Part shown: positions 26,211 through 35,444 of the stretch, one piece after another
How the letters are laid out: each line of letters opens with the position of its first letter
Numbering within the stretch: the first letter of the stretch is position 1
DNA from: Acidithiobacillus thiooxidans ATCC 19377
GTDB lineage: Bacteria > Pseudomonadota > Gammaproteobacteria > Acidithiobacillales > Acidithiobacillaceae
Direction: 5' to 3'
Assembly: GCF_009662475.1 (NCBI RefSeq)
Contig: NZ_CP045571.1
Location: 3,346,501-3,410,500, forward strand
DNA length: 64,000 bases
Notes under the pieces: generated by a model
What the model was told of the DNA's origin: nothing
The model's input: the letters and a program-made list of their open reading frames with translations, nothing else
Databases searched by the model: none
Translations under genes and position numbers: made by a program

Positions 26211-27124
26211 GAATGGCTCGGCGCAAGATCCATATGCAAAGGTACCGGAACAAAAACTGTACCCGTAGACAGATAACTGTAACCAGCCTGGACGCCCAGG
26301 GCTCCCATGACTGCTGGCTGCTGCGCCACACTCAGGGCAATTTTGCCTTGTTTTACCAATTGCGTTTCGCCGACACTGCCGCTGCCGATCATGGCGATGG
26401 TGAGTCCTTTTAAACGACCAGCCGCCGCTGCAGCACGCATGGCGCCAATGGCCATTTCACCATTTTCCGAATACACGGCGTTGAGTTTCGGGTTGGCAAT
26501 GAGGACGTCGCGCATAACCGTGAGCCCACCTTCGCGACTAAACCCGCCTGATTGTCTGGCCACCACCTTGATATGCGGGTAACTTTTCAGAACCGACTCA
26601 CAACCGGCGGTTCTCTCATTGGTTGCAGAGGCTCCGGATATTCCCAGAAGCATGAACAAGTTACCCTGTCCATGGAGTTTATTGGCAATATATTGACAGG
26701 CTTGTGCTCCCGCTTGTTTGTTATCCGAAGCAAAATAGGCAATGGCATGACCACCATCAGCCTTACGATCAATATAAATGACGGGAATATGTGCGGCATT
26801 GGCTTTTTCAACGGCAGGGACCAAAGCTTTGGCGTCGGTGGGATTAATCAGCAATAAATTCACCTTGCGGGCGATTAATGTATCTATCTGATTACTTTGT
26901 GTAATTGAATTATTATTACCATCTTCAACCAGTAATTGTACGCCAAGCTTCTTAGCTTCCGCTTCTGCACCACTTTTAATGGTGGCAAAATAAGGGGTCA
27001 TGGCGGACAACATCAGACCGAAAGTATAGTGCTGGGGGGCGGCATCCTGCGCACTCGCCATGCCAGAAAACCCCAAAGATAAAGCCATTGCAGCCATCAA
27101 TACCGAAGTCGTTTTGTTTTTCAT
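26207..27124 (-). CDS. Periplasmic sugar-binding protein, RbsB/FrcB type
   Basis: 305-residue periplasmic binding protein of the LacI/RbsB fold from the ATG at 27124. The signal peptide ends GMASAQDAAPQ. Typical segments are YTFGLMLSAMTPYFATIKSG, the paired Asn/Asp site region VEDGNNNSITQSNQIDTLI, VNLLLINPTDAKAL and IPVIYIDRKAD. It begins 2 bases after the ribokinase stop codon and overlaps the ATPase gene. The ligand is probably a monosaccharide; ribose, fructose or mannose cannot be separated by eye. Confidence 0.9.
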   Translation of the reverse strand: MKNKTTSVLMAAMALSLGFSGMASAQDAAPQHYTFGLMLSAMTPYFATIKSGAEAEAKKLGVQLLVEDGNNNSITQSNQIDTLIARKVNLLLINPTDAKALVPAVEKANAAHIPVIYIDRKADGGHAIAYFASDNKQAGAQACQYIANKLHGQGNLFMLLGISGASATNERTAGCESVLKSYPHIKVVARQSGGFSREGGLTVMRDVLIANPKLNAVYSENGEMAIGAMRAAAAAGRLKGLTIAMIGSGSVGETQLVKQGKIALSVAQQPAVMGALGVQAGYSYLSTGTVFVPVPLHMDLAPSHS

Positions 27125-27126
27125 GG

Positions 27127-28059
27127 TCAAGCCCTCGAGTAATTATTGGAATTTGTCGAAATATTCTGCGCAATAAAACTTTCTATCGTCGCGCGCAGCG
27201 GCAACGAAGCTTGTGCACCTTCACGGGTTGCAGCCAACGCACCTGCGGCGTTGGCAAAAATGACGGCAGATTCCATAGAATGATCGCTGGCAATAGCAGC
27301 ACTGAAGGCACCGGCAAAAGCATCTCCACAGCCTGTGGTGTCGACGACATCGACGCTAAACCCGGGAACAAGACCGGATTTCCCCTGCCTTATCGCCCAC
27401 GCAGCGCCAGCTTTACCGAGTGTAATAACTGCCGACTGCCGTCCTGATGCCAGTTTCTCAACCATGGCAATAGCGTTTTGCGCGTTAACTGGCTCAGATA
27501 AGGCGAGTAATTGCATCGCCTCCAATTCATTAACCAGAAGAATGTCCGCAAGAGAAAGAATTTCTTCCATTTTTTGTTGCACTGGTGAAGCATTGAGGAT
27601 GACTAAACCACCCATCTTGTGCATTTGCTGAGCGCTAGCCTTAACAACTTCCAAAGGAACTTCCAGTTGCATCAAAAGAATATCGCGTTGCTGAATGGCA
27701 GGCAGTACCTGTTCTGGAGTCAGAGCAGCATTTGCACCGGATATGATGGTAATCCGATTTTGCCCGCTTTCTTCCAGTAAAATAAAAGCCAGACCGGTAG
27801 GTGTATCTGAACGGACGAGCGCGGTAAGTTCAAGGTTCTCTTGCACTAGATTGTCGTGGAGGAATTCACCATAGGCATCACAACCCAAACAGGCCACAAA
27901 GCACACCGAAGCACCCGATCTTTGCGCCGCAACCGCCTGATTAGCCCCTTTACCACCGGGATACATCACATAATCGGTACCAAGCACTGTTTCACCAACA
28001 TCGGGGGCACGGGCTACGCGCAGGACAATGTCCATATTGCTGCTCCCGACAACAATCAT
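27127..28059 (-). CDS. rbsK: Ribokinase (PfkB family)
   Basis: 310-residue PfkB-family sugar kinase. The N-terminal signature GGKGANQAVAAQRSGA and the C-terminal signature DTTGCGDAFAGAFSAAIA, with catalytic Asp in GCGD, are complete. SSNMDIV near the start is typical of ribokinases. It phosphorylates the incoming sugar (probably ribose, or fructose if the transporter is Frc-like). It is the first gene of the long minus-strand sugar operon, and no sugar-responsive regulator gene lies next to it. Confidence 0.88.
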   Translation of the reverse strand: MIVVGSSNMDIVLRVARAPDVGETVLGTDYVMYPGGKGANQAVAAQRSGASVCFVACLGCDAYGEFLHDNLVQENLELTALVRSDTPTGLAFILLEESGQNRITIISGANAALTPEQVLPAIQQRDILLMQLEVPLEVVKASAQQMHKMGGLVILNASPVQQKMEEILSLADILLVNELEAMQLLALSEPVNAQNAIAMVEKLASGRQSAVITLGKAGAAWAIRQGKSGLVPGFSVDVVDTTGCGDAFAGAFSAAIASDHSMESAVIFANAAGALAATREGAQASLPLRATIESFIAQNISTNSNNYSRA

Positions 28060-28214
28060 TGCACAACCTCTTGAATATTGCCACGAGGTTTAAACGACTG
28101 CGCAATAAGAGAATGAAAAAGTTTGTTCTTTATAAAAATTATTTTCACCTACACCCCCGAGCCCGAAATGAAAACCCAGGCTATTTTTTCAGAATCTAAC
28201 GCTTTGTGACAGTG

Positions 28215-28243
28215 GGTATAGTCTGAGAATTCACGAAGTGCAA
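28215..28243 (-). promoter_or_regulatory. Possible promoter of the sugar operon
   Basis: Minus strand TTGCAC (28243-28238), a 17-base spacer and TATACC (28220-28215). Matches are modest (3 and 4 of 6). It lies in the 284-base AT-rich gap 28060-28343 upstream of rbsK, where I saw nothing else convincing. Confidence 0.3.
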
Positions 28244-28343
28244 GTTAGAAAGGCATCAAGACAATTAACATATTTTAATTTTATCTAATAGTGGATAGTT
28301 TTAATGGATTTTTCAGAGATTATTACCCAAACCATTATATATT

Positions 28344-29066
28344 TTAATCAGCAAAAACCTTTTGATAAATTTCTTTTGCGAAACTCGTGCTTAACGGCTC
28401 GGCTTCGGAGACCGTGAATTTTTTGTTTGATTCCTCATTGGAGGCGACTCGTAAAGGAAGTACTTCAGGGCTTTTCTTCGCATAAAGCTTGCGTGCAAAA
28501 GCGTATAAATGCGTAACGAAAACAACCTTTATGCCCTTTTCCAGCAGAGCATTACAAATCTGCCAGGCAATTTCGGAGCCCTCACGTTCATTGGTTGCGG
28601 CAAACGACTCGTTAAACAAAACCATAGCTGTCGCTTTGAGTTTAGGGACCAGAGCAGCCATGCGGAGAAGCTCTTCATCAAATTTCCCACTACGCATATT
28701 CGTATCCTCTTCCAGCTTGAAGTGGGTATAAACCTCATCACAAAGACTCGCTGAGAATTGTTCAGCGGCTACTGGAAATCCACTCTGAAGCAGTAACTGA
28801 TTGACGCCCAAAGCTCGCAAAAAGGTGCTTTTCCCGCCACTATTGGCACCTGTTATGAGGATAAATGACTTATTTTCAGCCTGGAGATCATTCAAAATCA
28901 GCTTCTCCTGCTGTAACAGGGCAAGGCAGGGATCATAAAGTTTGCTGGCCACACAAACGGGATTCTGTCCGCTCAACGGTGTTGGAAGGCAGAAAACATA
29001 ACCCCTGTTTTTCAGCGCCGCGCACAAGTTCAAAGCTGCTTGGTAAAAAGCCGACTCATCACGCAA
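28344..29066 (-). CDS. MutS-like ATPase, C-terminal half (second gene, after frameshift)
   Basis: Encodes the ATPase half of a MutS-domain-V protein: Walker A ITGANSGGKSTFLRALG, the Walker-B-like LFNESFAATNEREGSE and FVTHLYAFARKL, matching the MutS THY..L element. It has no plausible independent N-terminus: the homologous sequence continues upstream in frame as FFSRLRDESAFYQAALN and joins the product of 29030-29848 through a one-base shift at 29072-29078. With a -1 shift the two frames would give one protein of about 500 residues, the size of the neighbouring paralogue (529). Either programmed frameshifting or a single-base disruption explains it. Sequence is visibly AT-rich compared with its neighbours. 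Confidence 0.75.
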   Translation of the reverse strand: MRDESAFYQAALNLCAALKNRGYVFCLPTPLSGQNPVCVASKLYDPCLALLQQEKLILNDLQAENKSFILITGANSGGKSTFLRALGVNQLLLQSGFPVAAEQFSASLCDEVYTHFKLEEDTNMRSGKFDEELLRMAALVPKLKATAMVLFNESFAATNEREGSEIAWQICNALLEKGIKVVFVTHLYAFARKLYAKKSPEVLPLRVASNEESNKKFTVSEAEPLSTSFAKEIYQKVFAD

Positions 29067-29848
29067 TCGACTAAAAAATTGAGAAACTGCTGAACAGCAA
29101 CATCCATAATTAACGCTACCGACTCCAAAGCCGCGTCGCGAAATTCGCTCAATGCCGTTAAACCGCTTTCATCACGCTGGGAAATGGTAAAGGAATACTC
29201 CTCTGTAGAACTATTTGATGAGAAAATCTTATGTAGCCAACTGGTTGATGGCTGCTCTCTATTCAGTAAAAATTCGCTACTGCGATTATTATGATCTAAC
29301 CTTGCATTGACAGAAAAACCATGATTAAAACGTAATACGGAATTCTGTAAACGAAGCTTATTCAATACTTCGTCACTGAAATCTGTTTGCAAAAACTTAA
29401 AAAATGACTGCAAACCGGTAGATTCGGCATCTGCATATTGAGTACTCAGATTGCGGATTTTGATCAATTGCGCAAGCAGCATATCCATCAGTTCCACGTT
29501 AGTGCGCAAGCGCCTGCTGGCCGATTTCGCAGATAACCAGAACCTCAAAGAATCCCGATAGGCTTCCAAGGTGTCAAGGCTGAGCTGATAAATCTCGGAT
29601 ACCAACAGCGGATGACGCATGAAATCCTTGAGTATCTGTTGTCGGAAAAGGATAACAGACTTTTCATTGCTACGTTGGCCAAGCAGTATTTTGCGTACAG
29701 CCTCAAGAATTTTTTCATCCTGATTGGCCATTACAGAAAATAATACGGACAATTCCAAATCAGCAATCAACTGTTCTGAATGATCAGGAATAGTATTAAA
29801 ATCATATATCCTGTTATCAGGATATAGCAAGCTGATTTTATTCATCAA
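29030..29848 (-). CDS. MutS-like protein, N-terminal helical half (second gene, before frameshift)
   Basis: 272 residues in the zero frame, mostly helical (MutS lever/core-like region), beginning MNKISLLYPDNRIYDFNTI and running to ALIMDVAVQQFLNF. After that the frame-zero tail (LVDCVMSRLFTKQL, stop at 29030) no longer matches the family. The related continuation is in the -1 frame (28344-29066). The start overlaps the end of the first MutS-like gene by 11 bases, so the two are translationally coupled. It lacks the mismatch-recognition domain of true MutS. Function unknown. Confidence 0.72.
   Translation of the reverse strand: MMNKISLLYPDNRIYDFNTIPDHSEQLIADLELSVLFSVMANQDEKILEAVRKILLGQRSNEKSVILFRQQILKDFMRHPLLVSEIYQLSLDTLEAYRDSLRFWLSAKSASRRLRTNVELMDMLLAQLIKIRNLSTQYADAESTGLQSFFKFLQTDFSDEVLNKLRLQNSVLRFNHGFSVNARLDHNNRSSEFLLNREQPSTSWLHKIFSSNSSTEEYSFTISQRDESGLTALSEFRDAALESVALIMDVAVQQFLNFLVDCVMSRLFTKQL
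29072..29078 (-). other. T-TTT-TTA slippery heptamer at the MutS-like frame junction
   Basis: In the minus-strand zero frame the codons are AAT TTT TTA GTC, i.e. the X-XXY-YYZ heptamer T-TTT-TTA, the same as the HIV-1 gag-pol slip site. A -1 slip gives Phe-Phe-Ser-Arg and continues straight into the ATPase half. A possible 7-bp stem (GTCGATT with AGTCGGC, two wobble pairs) begins immediately after the heptamer, closer than the usual 5-9 base spacer. Confidence 0.55.
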
Positions 29849-31427
29849 TTCCCTCCATCAATCTGTTGTACGTCAAACCGTACTTTTCAGCAAGAGACAA
29901 AGCATAGGCCAAGCCATCTGCGGGCTTTCGACATATTCTGAATGTTCTACGAGTGAGGTCTTCAGTCTCTACCATGCTCATCAAACTGACAATCTGCGGA
30001 CTGATGAGAGTCAGCGCATCAATAAATGTTACCCACACCGTAACTATTTTTTTTGCTAGCAATTTACGGATTATTTGTTCGCTTAAATACAGTGCATCAT
30101 CATAGGTTGTCGAATCGAATAATTCATTCATTATAAAAATACTGGAGGCAGTAGCCTCTTTCAGGCTATCGTGTATCCGGATTAAATCCTCTTCCTGCTT
30201 TCCATGTCCAGCACGAATATCCTCGCGATATGAAAAATGCGTATAAATTGCATCGCAAAAACCAAGCTGTGTATTCAGACCAGGCACTGGACATCCCAAC
30301 CCGGCCAAATGGTGCAGTTGACCAAACATTCTGGCAAAAGTGGTTTTTCCTCCTTGATTGGGTCCAGTGATCACGAAAATTTGCTCGTCATTGATAAGAG
30401 ATAAATCATTAACCACAACCTTCTGCCCGGTTTCTTCCATAAGTCTGGTTGCCAGCGCCAGATCAAATGTCTGTTCGGCCCGCACTTGTTTATTGCTTAT
30501 GTCTATATTTGGAATGCAAAACGCTAATCCCAGATGTTTTAAGGGAGCGATATATTCCAGATAAGCCAGATAGAATTGTAATTCTCGCTCCCAGATCAGG
30601 ATATTATGATCCATAAAAGGATACCGGGAGGCTCTCAGCGAGTCAGATGGATATTCAACCTCACTCGCCACAAGTGGCCGCATATACTGCTTACAATAAC
30701 TATCCAGTCGAGCAAAAGGTTCTGGATACAATTGAGCCACCCCTTCCAATATTTGTGCTTCAACATGGTTTAAATCAACTGTCTGATTGCCTACTATATT
30801 ATCATCATCAAGCGGAATATCCGATAAATATAAATTTTTGGCCACCTCTCCAGCATAGTCATCTTCTTCACAGCGGCGGACAGATACTTTATTTTCTACA
30901 ATGACGACACAATATCTAATTTTTTTTAGACTTTCGCAAAGATTCGCAGTTTTATTTTTAAACTCAACAAATGTACCTGTACATAAAATTTCTATGAATT
31001 GATTGATTAGCTCTTTCAATCCTACTGATTTTACTTGTACTGATTTCAAGCCTTCCAGAAAGTCTTCAAGATTTTTCTGATACCGCAACGCCAGTTCCAG
31101 ATAACAACGTTGCTGTTGCAGTGGGTAATACAAATTCTCTATGCGATCTAACGTGTTGCGAATATCTGCCAAATATTTAGAATATGATAATATAGTTTTA
31201 TAAACCTTTTTCTCCTCGAAGTCTTTCATAATTTCCTGACGATACTGGATTTGTTCCAGATTTTTATTTAAATTATAAAAATATTGATTTAATTTATATT
31301 CTTCCCTGCCGTCAACAATATGACTGATAACCTTATCCAGATTAAGATCATGAAAATAAACAGGTTTAGCAATTTTTACGAACTGCTCCTGATCAGCATC
31401 AACAAAAAGCAAACTCAGCCTTTTCAA
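29838..31427 (-). CDS. MutS-like ATPase without mismatch-recognition domain (first gene)
   Basis: 529 residues. Residues 1-280 are helical with no obvious domain. The ATPase follows: Walker A GPNQGGKTT at about 355-363, an Asn-Glu (MNEL, about 433-436) in place of the usual DE of Walker B, and TVWVTFIDAL where MutS proteins have THY. The loss of that His suggests altered or weak ATPase activity, leaving the partner encoded downstream (which keeps THLY) as the likely active subunit of a heterodimer (inference). AT-rich codon use contrasts with neighbours and suggests horizontal acquisition. It is divergent from glpD across a 240-base gap (31428-31667) with no convincing promoter. Confidence 0.8.
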   Translation of the reverse strand: MKRLSLLFVDADQEQFVKIAKPVYFHDLNLDKVISHIVDGREEYKLNQYFYNLNKNLEQIQYRQEIMKDFEEKKVYKTILSYSKYLADIRNTLDRIENLYYPLQQQRCYLELALRYQKNLEDFLEGLKSVQVKSVGLKELINQFIEILCTGTFVEFKNKTANLCESLKKIRYCVVIVENKVSVRRCEEDDYAGEVAKNLYLSDIPLDDDNIVGNQTVDLNHVEAQILEGVAQLYPEPFARLDSYCKQYMRPLVASEVEYPSDSLRASRYPFMDHNILIWERELQFYLAYLEYIAPLKHLGLAFCIPNIDISNKQVRAEQTFDLALATRLMEETGQKVVVNDLSLINDEQIFVITGPNQGGKTTFARMFGQLHHLAGLGCPVPGLNTQLGFCDAIYTHFSYREDIRAGHGKQEEDLIRIHDSLKEATASSIFIMNELFDSTTYDDALYLSEQIIRKLLAKKIVTVWVTFIDALTLISPQIVSLMSMVETEDLTRRTFRICRKPADGLAYALSLAEKYGLTYNRLMEGIDE

Positions 31428-31667
31428 TTAATAACCTCTTATTTATTAAAGTAATATTCTGTTCATATTTGTGTCATTTATGGTATGCTTCTATCTACCC
31501 GATAAAGCCATTCAGCATAAAATACTTTTGGCATCATTATGTCCTGCACTTACCTTGATTTATCCCATCATATGAACTATCTATAAAGAAATTGGTTGTA
31601 TCTGCTTATTTCGATTTTCCCAAATTCTCAAACTCTATGCGTTATAATCACTATCAGGAGGAGCTTG

Positions 31668-33197
31668 ATGTCTAATTCCTATGACTTACTGATTATAGGC
31701 GGTGGAATCAATGGCGTTGGAATTGCCCGCGATGCCAGCGGTAGAAAACTCTCCGTGCTCCTAGTTGAGCAAGATGATCTTGCCGCACATACATCCTCTG
31801 CCAGCACCAAACTAATACATGGTGGCTTGCGTTATCTGGAATACTACGAATTTCGCCTCGTCCGTGAGGCCCTCATGGAACGCGAACGGCTTCTCGGCAT
31901 TGCCCCCCATATTATCTGGCCTTTGGAGTTTTTTCTGCCCCAAAGCCCAGATGGTCGTTCTTCCTGGCGGATTCGTGCGGGGCTTATGCTCTACGACCAT
32001 CTCGCCCCACGCTCTCGTTTGCCCGGTTCAAAAGCCGTGCATTTCGGACCACATCCAGCAGCGGCAATTCTGAAGTCCGAATTCGCCAAGGGGTTCACCT
32101 ATGCAGATTGCTGGGTGGAAGATAGCCGACTGGTTGCCCTCAATGCTTTGGATGCATCTGAACGGGGTGCAAAAATCCTGACTCATACGCGGCTGCTTGC
32201 TGCGCATCCGGAAAAGCAGCTGTGGAAAGCGCAACTGAAAGATCAAGGAACCGGAAAGGAAACCACTGTTTTCGCCAAGGCTTTGGTCAATGCTGCCGGA
32301 CCTTGGGTCGGTGATGTGCTGGTCAAGGAGCTCGGCATTCAGACCCATAAAACCGTCCGCAAGGTCAAGGGAAGTCACATCATTGTGCCTCGCATTTACC
32401 TGGGTGATTACGCCTTTATCCTGCAAAATCCCGACAAGAGAATCGTATTTGCCATTCCCTATGAGTATGAATACACCTTGATTGGCACCACGGATATTCC
32501 CTACGATGGCGATCCAGCCCAGGTCAGCATCTCCCCGGAGGAAACGACTTACCTCTGTGAAAGTGTTTCCCGTTATTTCCGGACCCCGCTCCATCCAGAC
32601 GACGTTGTCCGCAGTTATTCCGGGGTACGCCCTCTCTATGATGACCATGCGGCCAATGCTTCCGCAGTCACCCGGGACTATGTGCTGGATATGGAAGGCG
32701 GCAATGATATTCCGCCTTTGCTTTCTGTTTTCGGGGGTAAAATTACGACTTATCGACGCCTCGCCGAACACGCCCTGTCCCTGCTTCAGCCCGTTCTCGG
32801 GCACCCCAAGAATCACAGTTGGACAGCAACAGCGCCTCTTCCCGGGGGCGATATCAGCAACGGAGATTTTGCCGGATTCGTCCGTATGCTTTCTGAACAG
32901 TACCAGTTTTTGTCGGCGCATCTGGCTTACCGTCTGGCACGCGCCTACGGCACAAGAGCTTTGAAAATATTAGGTGATGCCCGTCAGATGACGGATCTGG
33001 GTGAAGACTTTGGCGGAGAGCTGACCCAGGCAGAAGTAGATTATCTGGTCACCCAGGAGTGGGCGCGGGAATCAGAGGACATTTTGTGGCGGCGCTCCAA
33101 AATGGCCCTGCATGTGCCTGCTGACACCAACGAGAAACTCAAAGCATACCTGCAATCACCAGAAATCATCGCAAAAATCGGACAAGGAGGAGCCTAA
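31668..33197 (+). CDS. glpD: Glycerol-3-phosphate dehydrogenase, FAD-dependent
   Basis: 509-residue membrane-associated flavoenzyme oxidising glycerol 3-phosphate to dihydroxyacetone phosphate and passing electrons to the quinone pool. The start is the ATG at 31668 with a strong AGGAGGAG site 4 bases upstream; the frame is open 24 codons earlier. The FAD-binding LLIIGGGINGVGIARDASGR and the GlpD signature STKLIHGGLRYLE are clear, as are GTTDIPYDGDP and the later SVFGGKITTYRRLAE. First gene of the glp-dha cluster; glpK follows. Confidence 0.95.
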   Translation: MSNSYDLLIIGGGINGVGIARDASGRKLSVLLVEQDDLAAHTSSASTKLIHGGLRYLEYYEFRLVREALMERERLLGIAPHIIWPLEFFLPQSPDGRSSWRIRAGLMLYDHLAPRSRLPGSKAVHFGPHPAAAILKSEFAKGFTYADCWVEDSRLVALNALDASERGAKILTHTRLLAAHPEKQLWKAQLKDQGTGKETTVFAKALVNAAGPWVGDVLVKELGIQTHKTVRKVKGSHIIVPRIYLGDYAFILQNPDKRIVFAIPYEYEYTLIGTTDIPYDGDPAQVSISPEETTYLCESVSRYFRTPLHPDDVVRSYSGVRPLYDDHAANASAVTRDYVLDMEGGNDIPPLLSVFGGKITTYRRLAEHALSLLQPVLGHPKNHSWTATAPLPGGDISNGDFAGFVRMLSEQYQFLSAHLAYRLARAYGTRALKILGDARQMTDLGEDFGGELTQAEVDYLVTQEWARESEDILWRRSKMALHVPADTNEKLKAYLQSPEIIAKIGQGGA

Positions 33198-33236
33198 GAC
33201 CATACTGTGACAATCTTTTTTGAGGAGGATATCAAA

Positions 33237-34586
33237 ATGTCAAAATATGTAGGGGCCATTGATCAGGGGACAACCAGTACCCGTTTTATTGTTTTTGATA
33301 AACAAGCCAACATTGTTTCCATAGCGCAAAAAGAACATGAACAAATTTATCCCAAACCCGGCTGGGTAGAGCATAATCCGCTGGAGATTCTGACGAACAG
33401 CAACGAGGTCATCGGGGCCGCCCTCGCCAGGGCAAACCTCAGCGCCAGCGATCTGGCGGCGGTAGGCATCACCAATCAGCGGGAAACCACCGTACTCTGG
33501 GATCGTCATACCGGCAAACCCCTTTGTAACGCTCTGGTGTGGATGGATACCCGCACTGACCAACTGGTACAACGCTTTGCCCGGGATGGTGGACAGGGAA
33601 GATTTCGCAGCAAGACCGGACTGCCACTGGCCACCTATTTTTCCGGCCTGAAACTGCTGTGGATTCTGGAAAATGTGGAAGGAGCCCGACGCCAGGCCGA
33701 AAAGGGCGACGCGCTTTTCGGCAACATCAACACCTGGATGGCCTGGAATCTCACGGGTGGCCCTGACGGCGGCGTGCATGTTACGGATGTAAGTAACGCC
33801 AGCCGTACCATGCTGATGGATTTGCAAACATGTGCCTGGGACAAGGACATGCTGGATCAATTCCATATTCCCGAAGCCTGCCTTCCCAAAATCGTGCCAT
33901 CTTCCGCGCCTTATGGAGAAATCAAGACCGCACCACTGCGCGGTACGCCCCTTGCCGGAATGCTCGGCGATCAACAGGCTGCTCTGGTAGGACAAACCTG
34001 CTTCGCTCCGGGAGAAGCTAAAAATACCTACGGAACCGGCTCTTTTCTGCTCATGAACACCGGCACCGAACCCGTACAGTCCAATGCCGGGCTTCTGACC
34101 ACACTGGCTTACCAGTTTGGTGATGAAAAACCCCGCTACGCACTGGAAGGCGCCATCGCCATTACCGGAGCATTGGTGCAGTGGTTACGGGATAATCTTC
34201 ACTTTTTTGATGTCGCCGGACAGATTGAGCCACTGGCGCGGAGCGTACCGGATAATGGCGATGTTTATGTGGTTCCGGCTTTTTCGGGCCTGTATGCCCC
34301 CTACTGGAAAGATGATGCGCGAGGAGTCATTGCCGGCCTGACCCGCTTTGCCAATAAAGCCCATATTGCCCGCGCAGCGCTGGAATCGACGGCCTATCAG
34401 GTGCGCGACGTGGTTGAAGCCATGGAAATTGACAGCGGCATTCCTCTCAGCAGCCTGCGCACGGATGGCGGCATGGTAGTGAATGAGTTACTCATGCAGT
34501 GTCTGTCTGGTCAGAAATGCTGGCAGAATTTGTGGGATGTTTTGTATTGCTGGCATTTGGAGCGGGCTGTGTGGCGGTTGCCGTAG
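33237..34586 (+). CDS. glpK: Glycerol kinase, C-terminally truncated
   Basis: FGGY-family kinase (glycerol + ATP to glycerol 3-phosphate). The start is the ATG at 33237 with GAGGAGG upstream. Normal sequence runs from [16 protein letters not shown] through [25 protein letters not shown] and [14 protein letters not shown] to [15 protein letters not shown], ending at 34499 (421 residues). Intact GlpK has about 495-500 residues. Here the expected last 75-80, including the FQxDILG and TALGAAY segments of the nucleotide-binding domain, are missing. They are replaced by 28 unrelated residues read out of frame through the start of glpF. Activity is doubtful. It looks like a deletion that fused glpK to glpF. 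Confidence 0.85.
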   Translation: MSKYVGAIDQGTTSTRFIVFDKQANIVSIAQKEHEQIYPKPGWVEHNPLEILTNSNEVIGAALARANLSASDLAAVGITNQRETTVLWDRHTGKPLCNALVWMDTRTDQLVQRFARDGGQGRFRSKTGLPLATYFSGLKLLWILENVEGARRQAEKGDALFGNINTWMAWNLTGGPDGGVHVTDVSNASRTMLMDLQTCAWDKDMLDQFHIPEACLPKIVPSSAPYGEIKTAPLRGTPLAGMLGDQQAALVGQTCFAPGEAKNTYGTGSFLLMNTGTEPVQSNAGLLTTLAYQFGDEKPRYALEGAIAITGALVQWLRDNLHFFDVAGQIEPLARSVPDNGDVYVVPAFSGLYAPYWKDDARGVIAGLTRFANKAHIARAALESTAYQVRDVVEAMEIDSGIPLSSLRTDGGMVVNELLMQCLSGQKCWQNLWDVLYCWHLERAVWRLP

Positions 34587-35428
34587 TCGGTCTTACGGAA
34601 TCCCACCGGACCATGGTTATTTTTCAGGGGGCAGGGGGCTGGATGGTCATCGTCTGGGGATGGGCTTTTGCCGTGGCCATGGCCGTTTATGTGGCAGGCG
34701 GGGTCTCCGGAGCGCACATCAATCCGGCAGTCACCCTGGCATTTGCCCTCAAGGGTAATTTCCCCTGGCGAAAAGTCATACCCTACTGGATAGCTCAGGT
34801 AGCGGGCTGTTTTGCTGGGGCTGCTATTGTCTACTACGATTATTTCCGGGCTATCAATGCCTGGAATTTGGCCAACCATGTCGTCTCCCGAGCGGATCCT
34901 GGGGGCCTGACCACATTCAGCATATTTGCGACGTTTCCTGCCGCGTATTACGGAAGCCATCTCGGTCTGATGCTGCTTGATCAGATCATCGCGACTTTTT
35001 TCCTGGTGCTTTTTGTTTTTGCCATCATCGACAACATGAACGTGGGACCAGGGTCCAACCTGGCGCCATTGATGATTGGCTTTGCCGTCGCAGCTATCGG
35101 CCTGTCATTTGGTGTAGGTACAGGCTATGCCATCAATCCCGCCCGTGATTTCGGACCCCGTCTGTTTTGCTGGCTGCAGGGCTGGGGACCCAACGCTTTT
35201 CCTGGACCCCATGGTTATTGGTGGGTGCCCATTGTGGGGCCTCTTATCGGTGCCGCCATTGCTGTCTATTTCTACGATTGGTGCATCAGCAGAACCCTCT
35301 GCGTGCGTGCCAGGCTGCTGAAAGAACGTCAGCCCCGTGTTGAACAGAAGGGCCTAGGTTTCAAGCTGGAAAAGCTTCAACAGGCTCTGGATGAAGTCAA
35401 AACTCAAATTGATGGTGCCGACAAATAA
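34499..35428 (+). CDS. glpF: Glycerol facilitator / aquaglyceroporin (MIP family)
   Basis: 309-residue MIP channel. Both NPA boxes are present: [11 protein letters not shown] and [13 protein letters not shown], the second followed by Asp as in glycerol-conducting members. Six membrane helices are followed by a charged coiled-coil-like tail of about 40 residues ([20 protein letters not shown]), longer than usual. The start is uncertain: GTG at 34499 or ATG at 34517 (MLAEFVGCF), neither with a clear ribosome-binding site, because the upstream region was probably lost with the end of glpK. Overlaps the glpK frame by 88 bases. Confidence 0.88.
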   Translation: MSVWSEMLAEFVGCFVLLAFGAGCVAVAVVGLTESHRTMVIFQGAGGWMVIVWGWAFAVAMAVYVAGGVSGAHINPAVTLAFALKGNFPWRKVIPYWIAQVAGCFAGAAIVYYDYFRAINAWNLANHVVSRADPGGLTTFSIFATFPAAYYGSHLGLMLLDQIIATFFLVLFVFAIIDNMNVGPGSNLAPLMIGFAVAAIGLSFGVGTGYAINPARDFGPRLFCWLQGWGPNAFPGPHGYWWVPIVGPLIGAAIAVYFYDWCISRTLCVRARLLKERQPRVEQKGLGFKLEKLQQALDEVKTQIDGADK

Positions 35429-35444
35429 ACCCGGGAGGTGTGTC

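Noticed and set aside
31643-31648. Perfect TATAAT upstream of glpD
   Set aside because: No acceptable -35 at 16-18 bases, and the implied start would fall at the edge of the ribosome-binding site, 13 bases before the ATG. Not convincing as a promoter.
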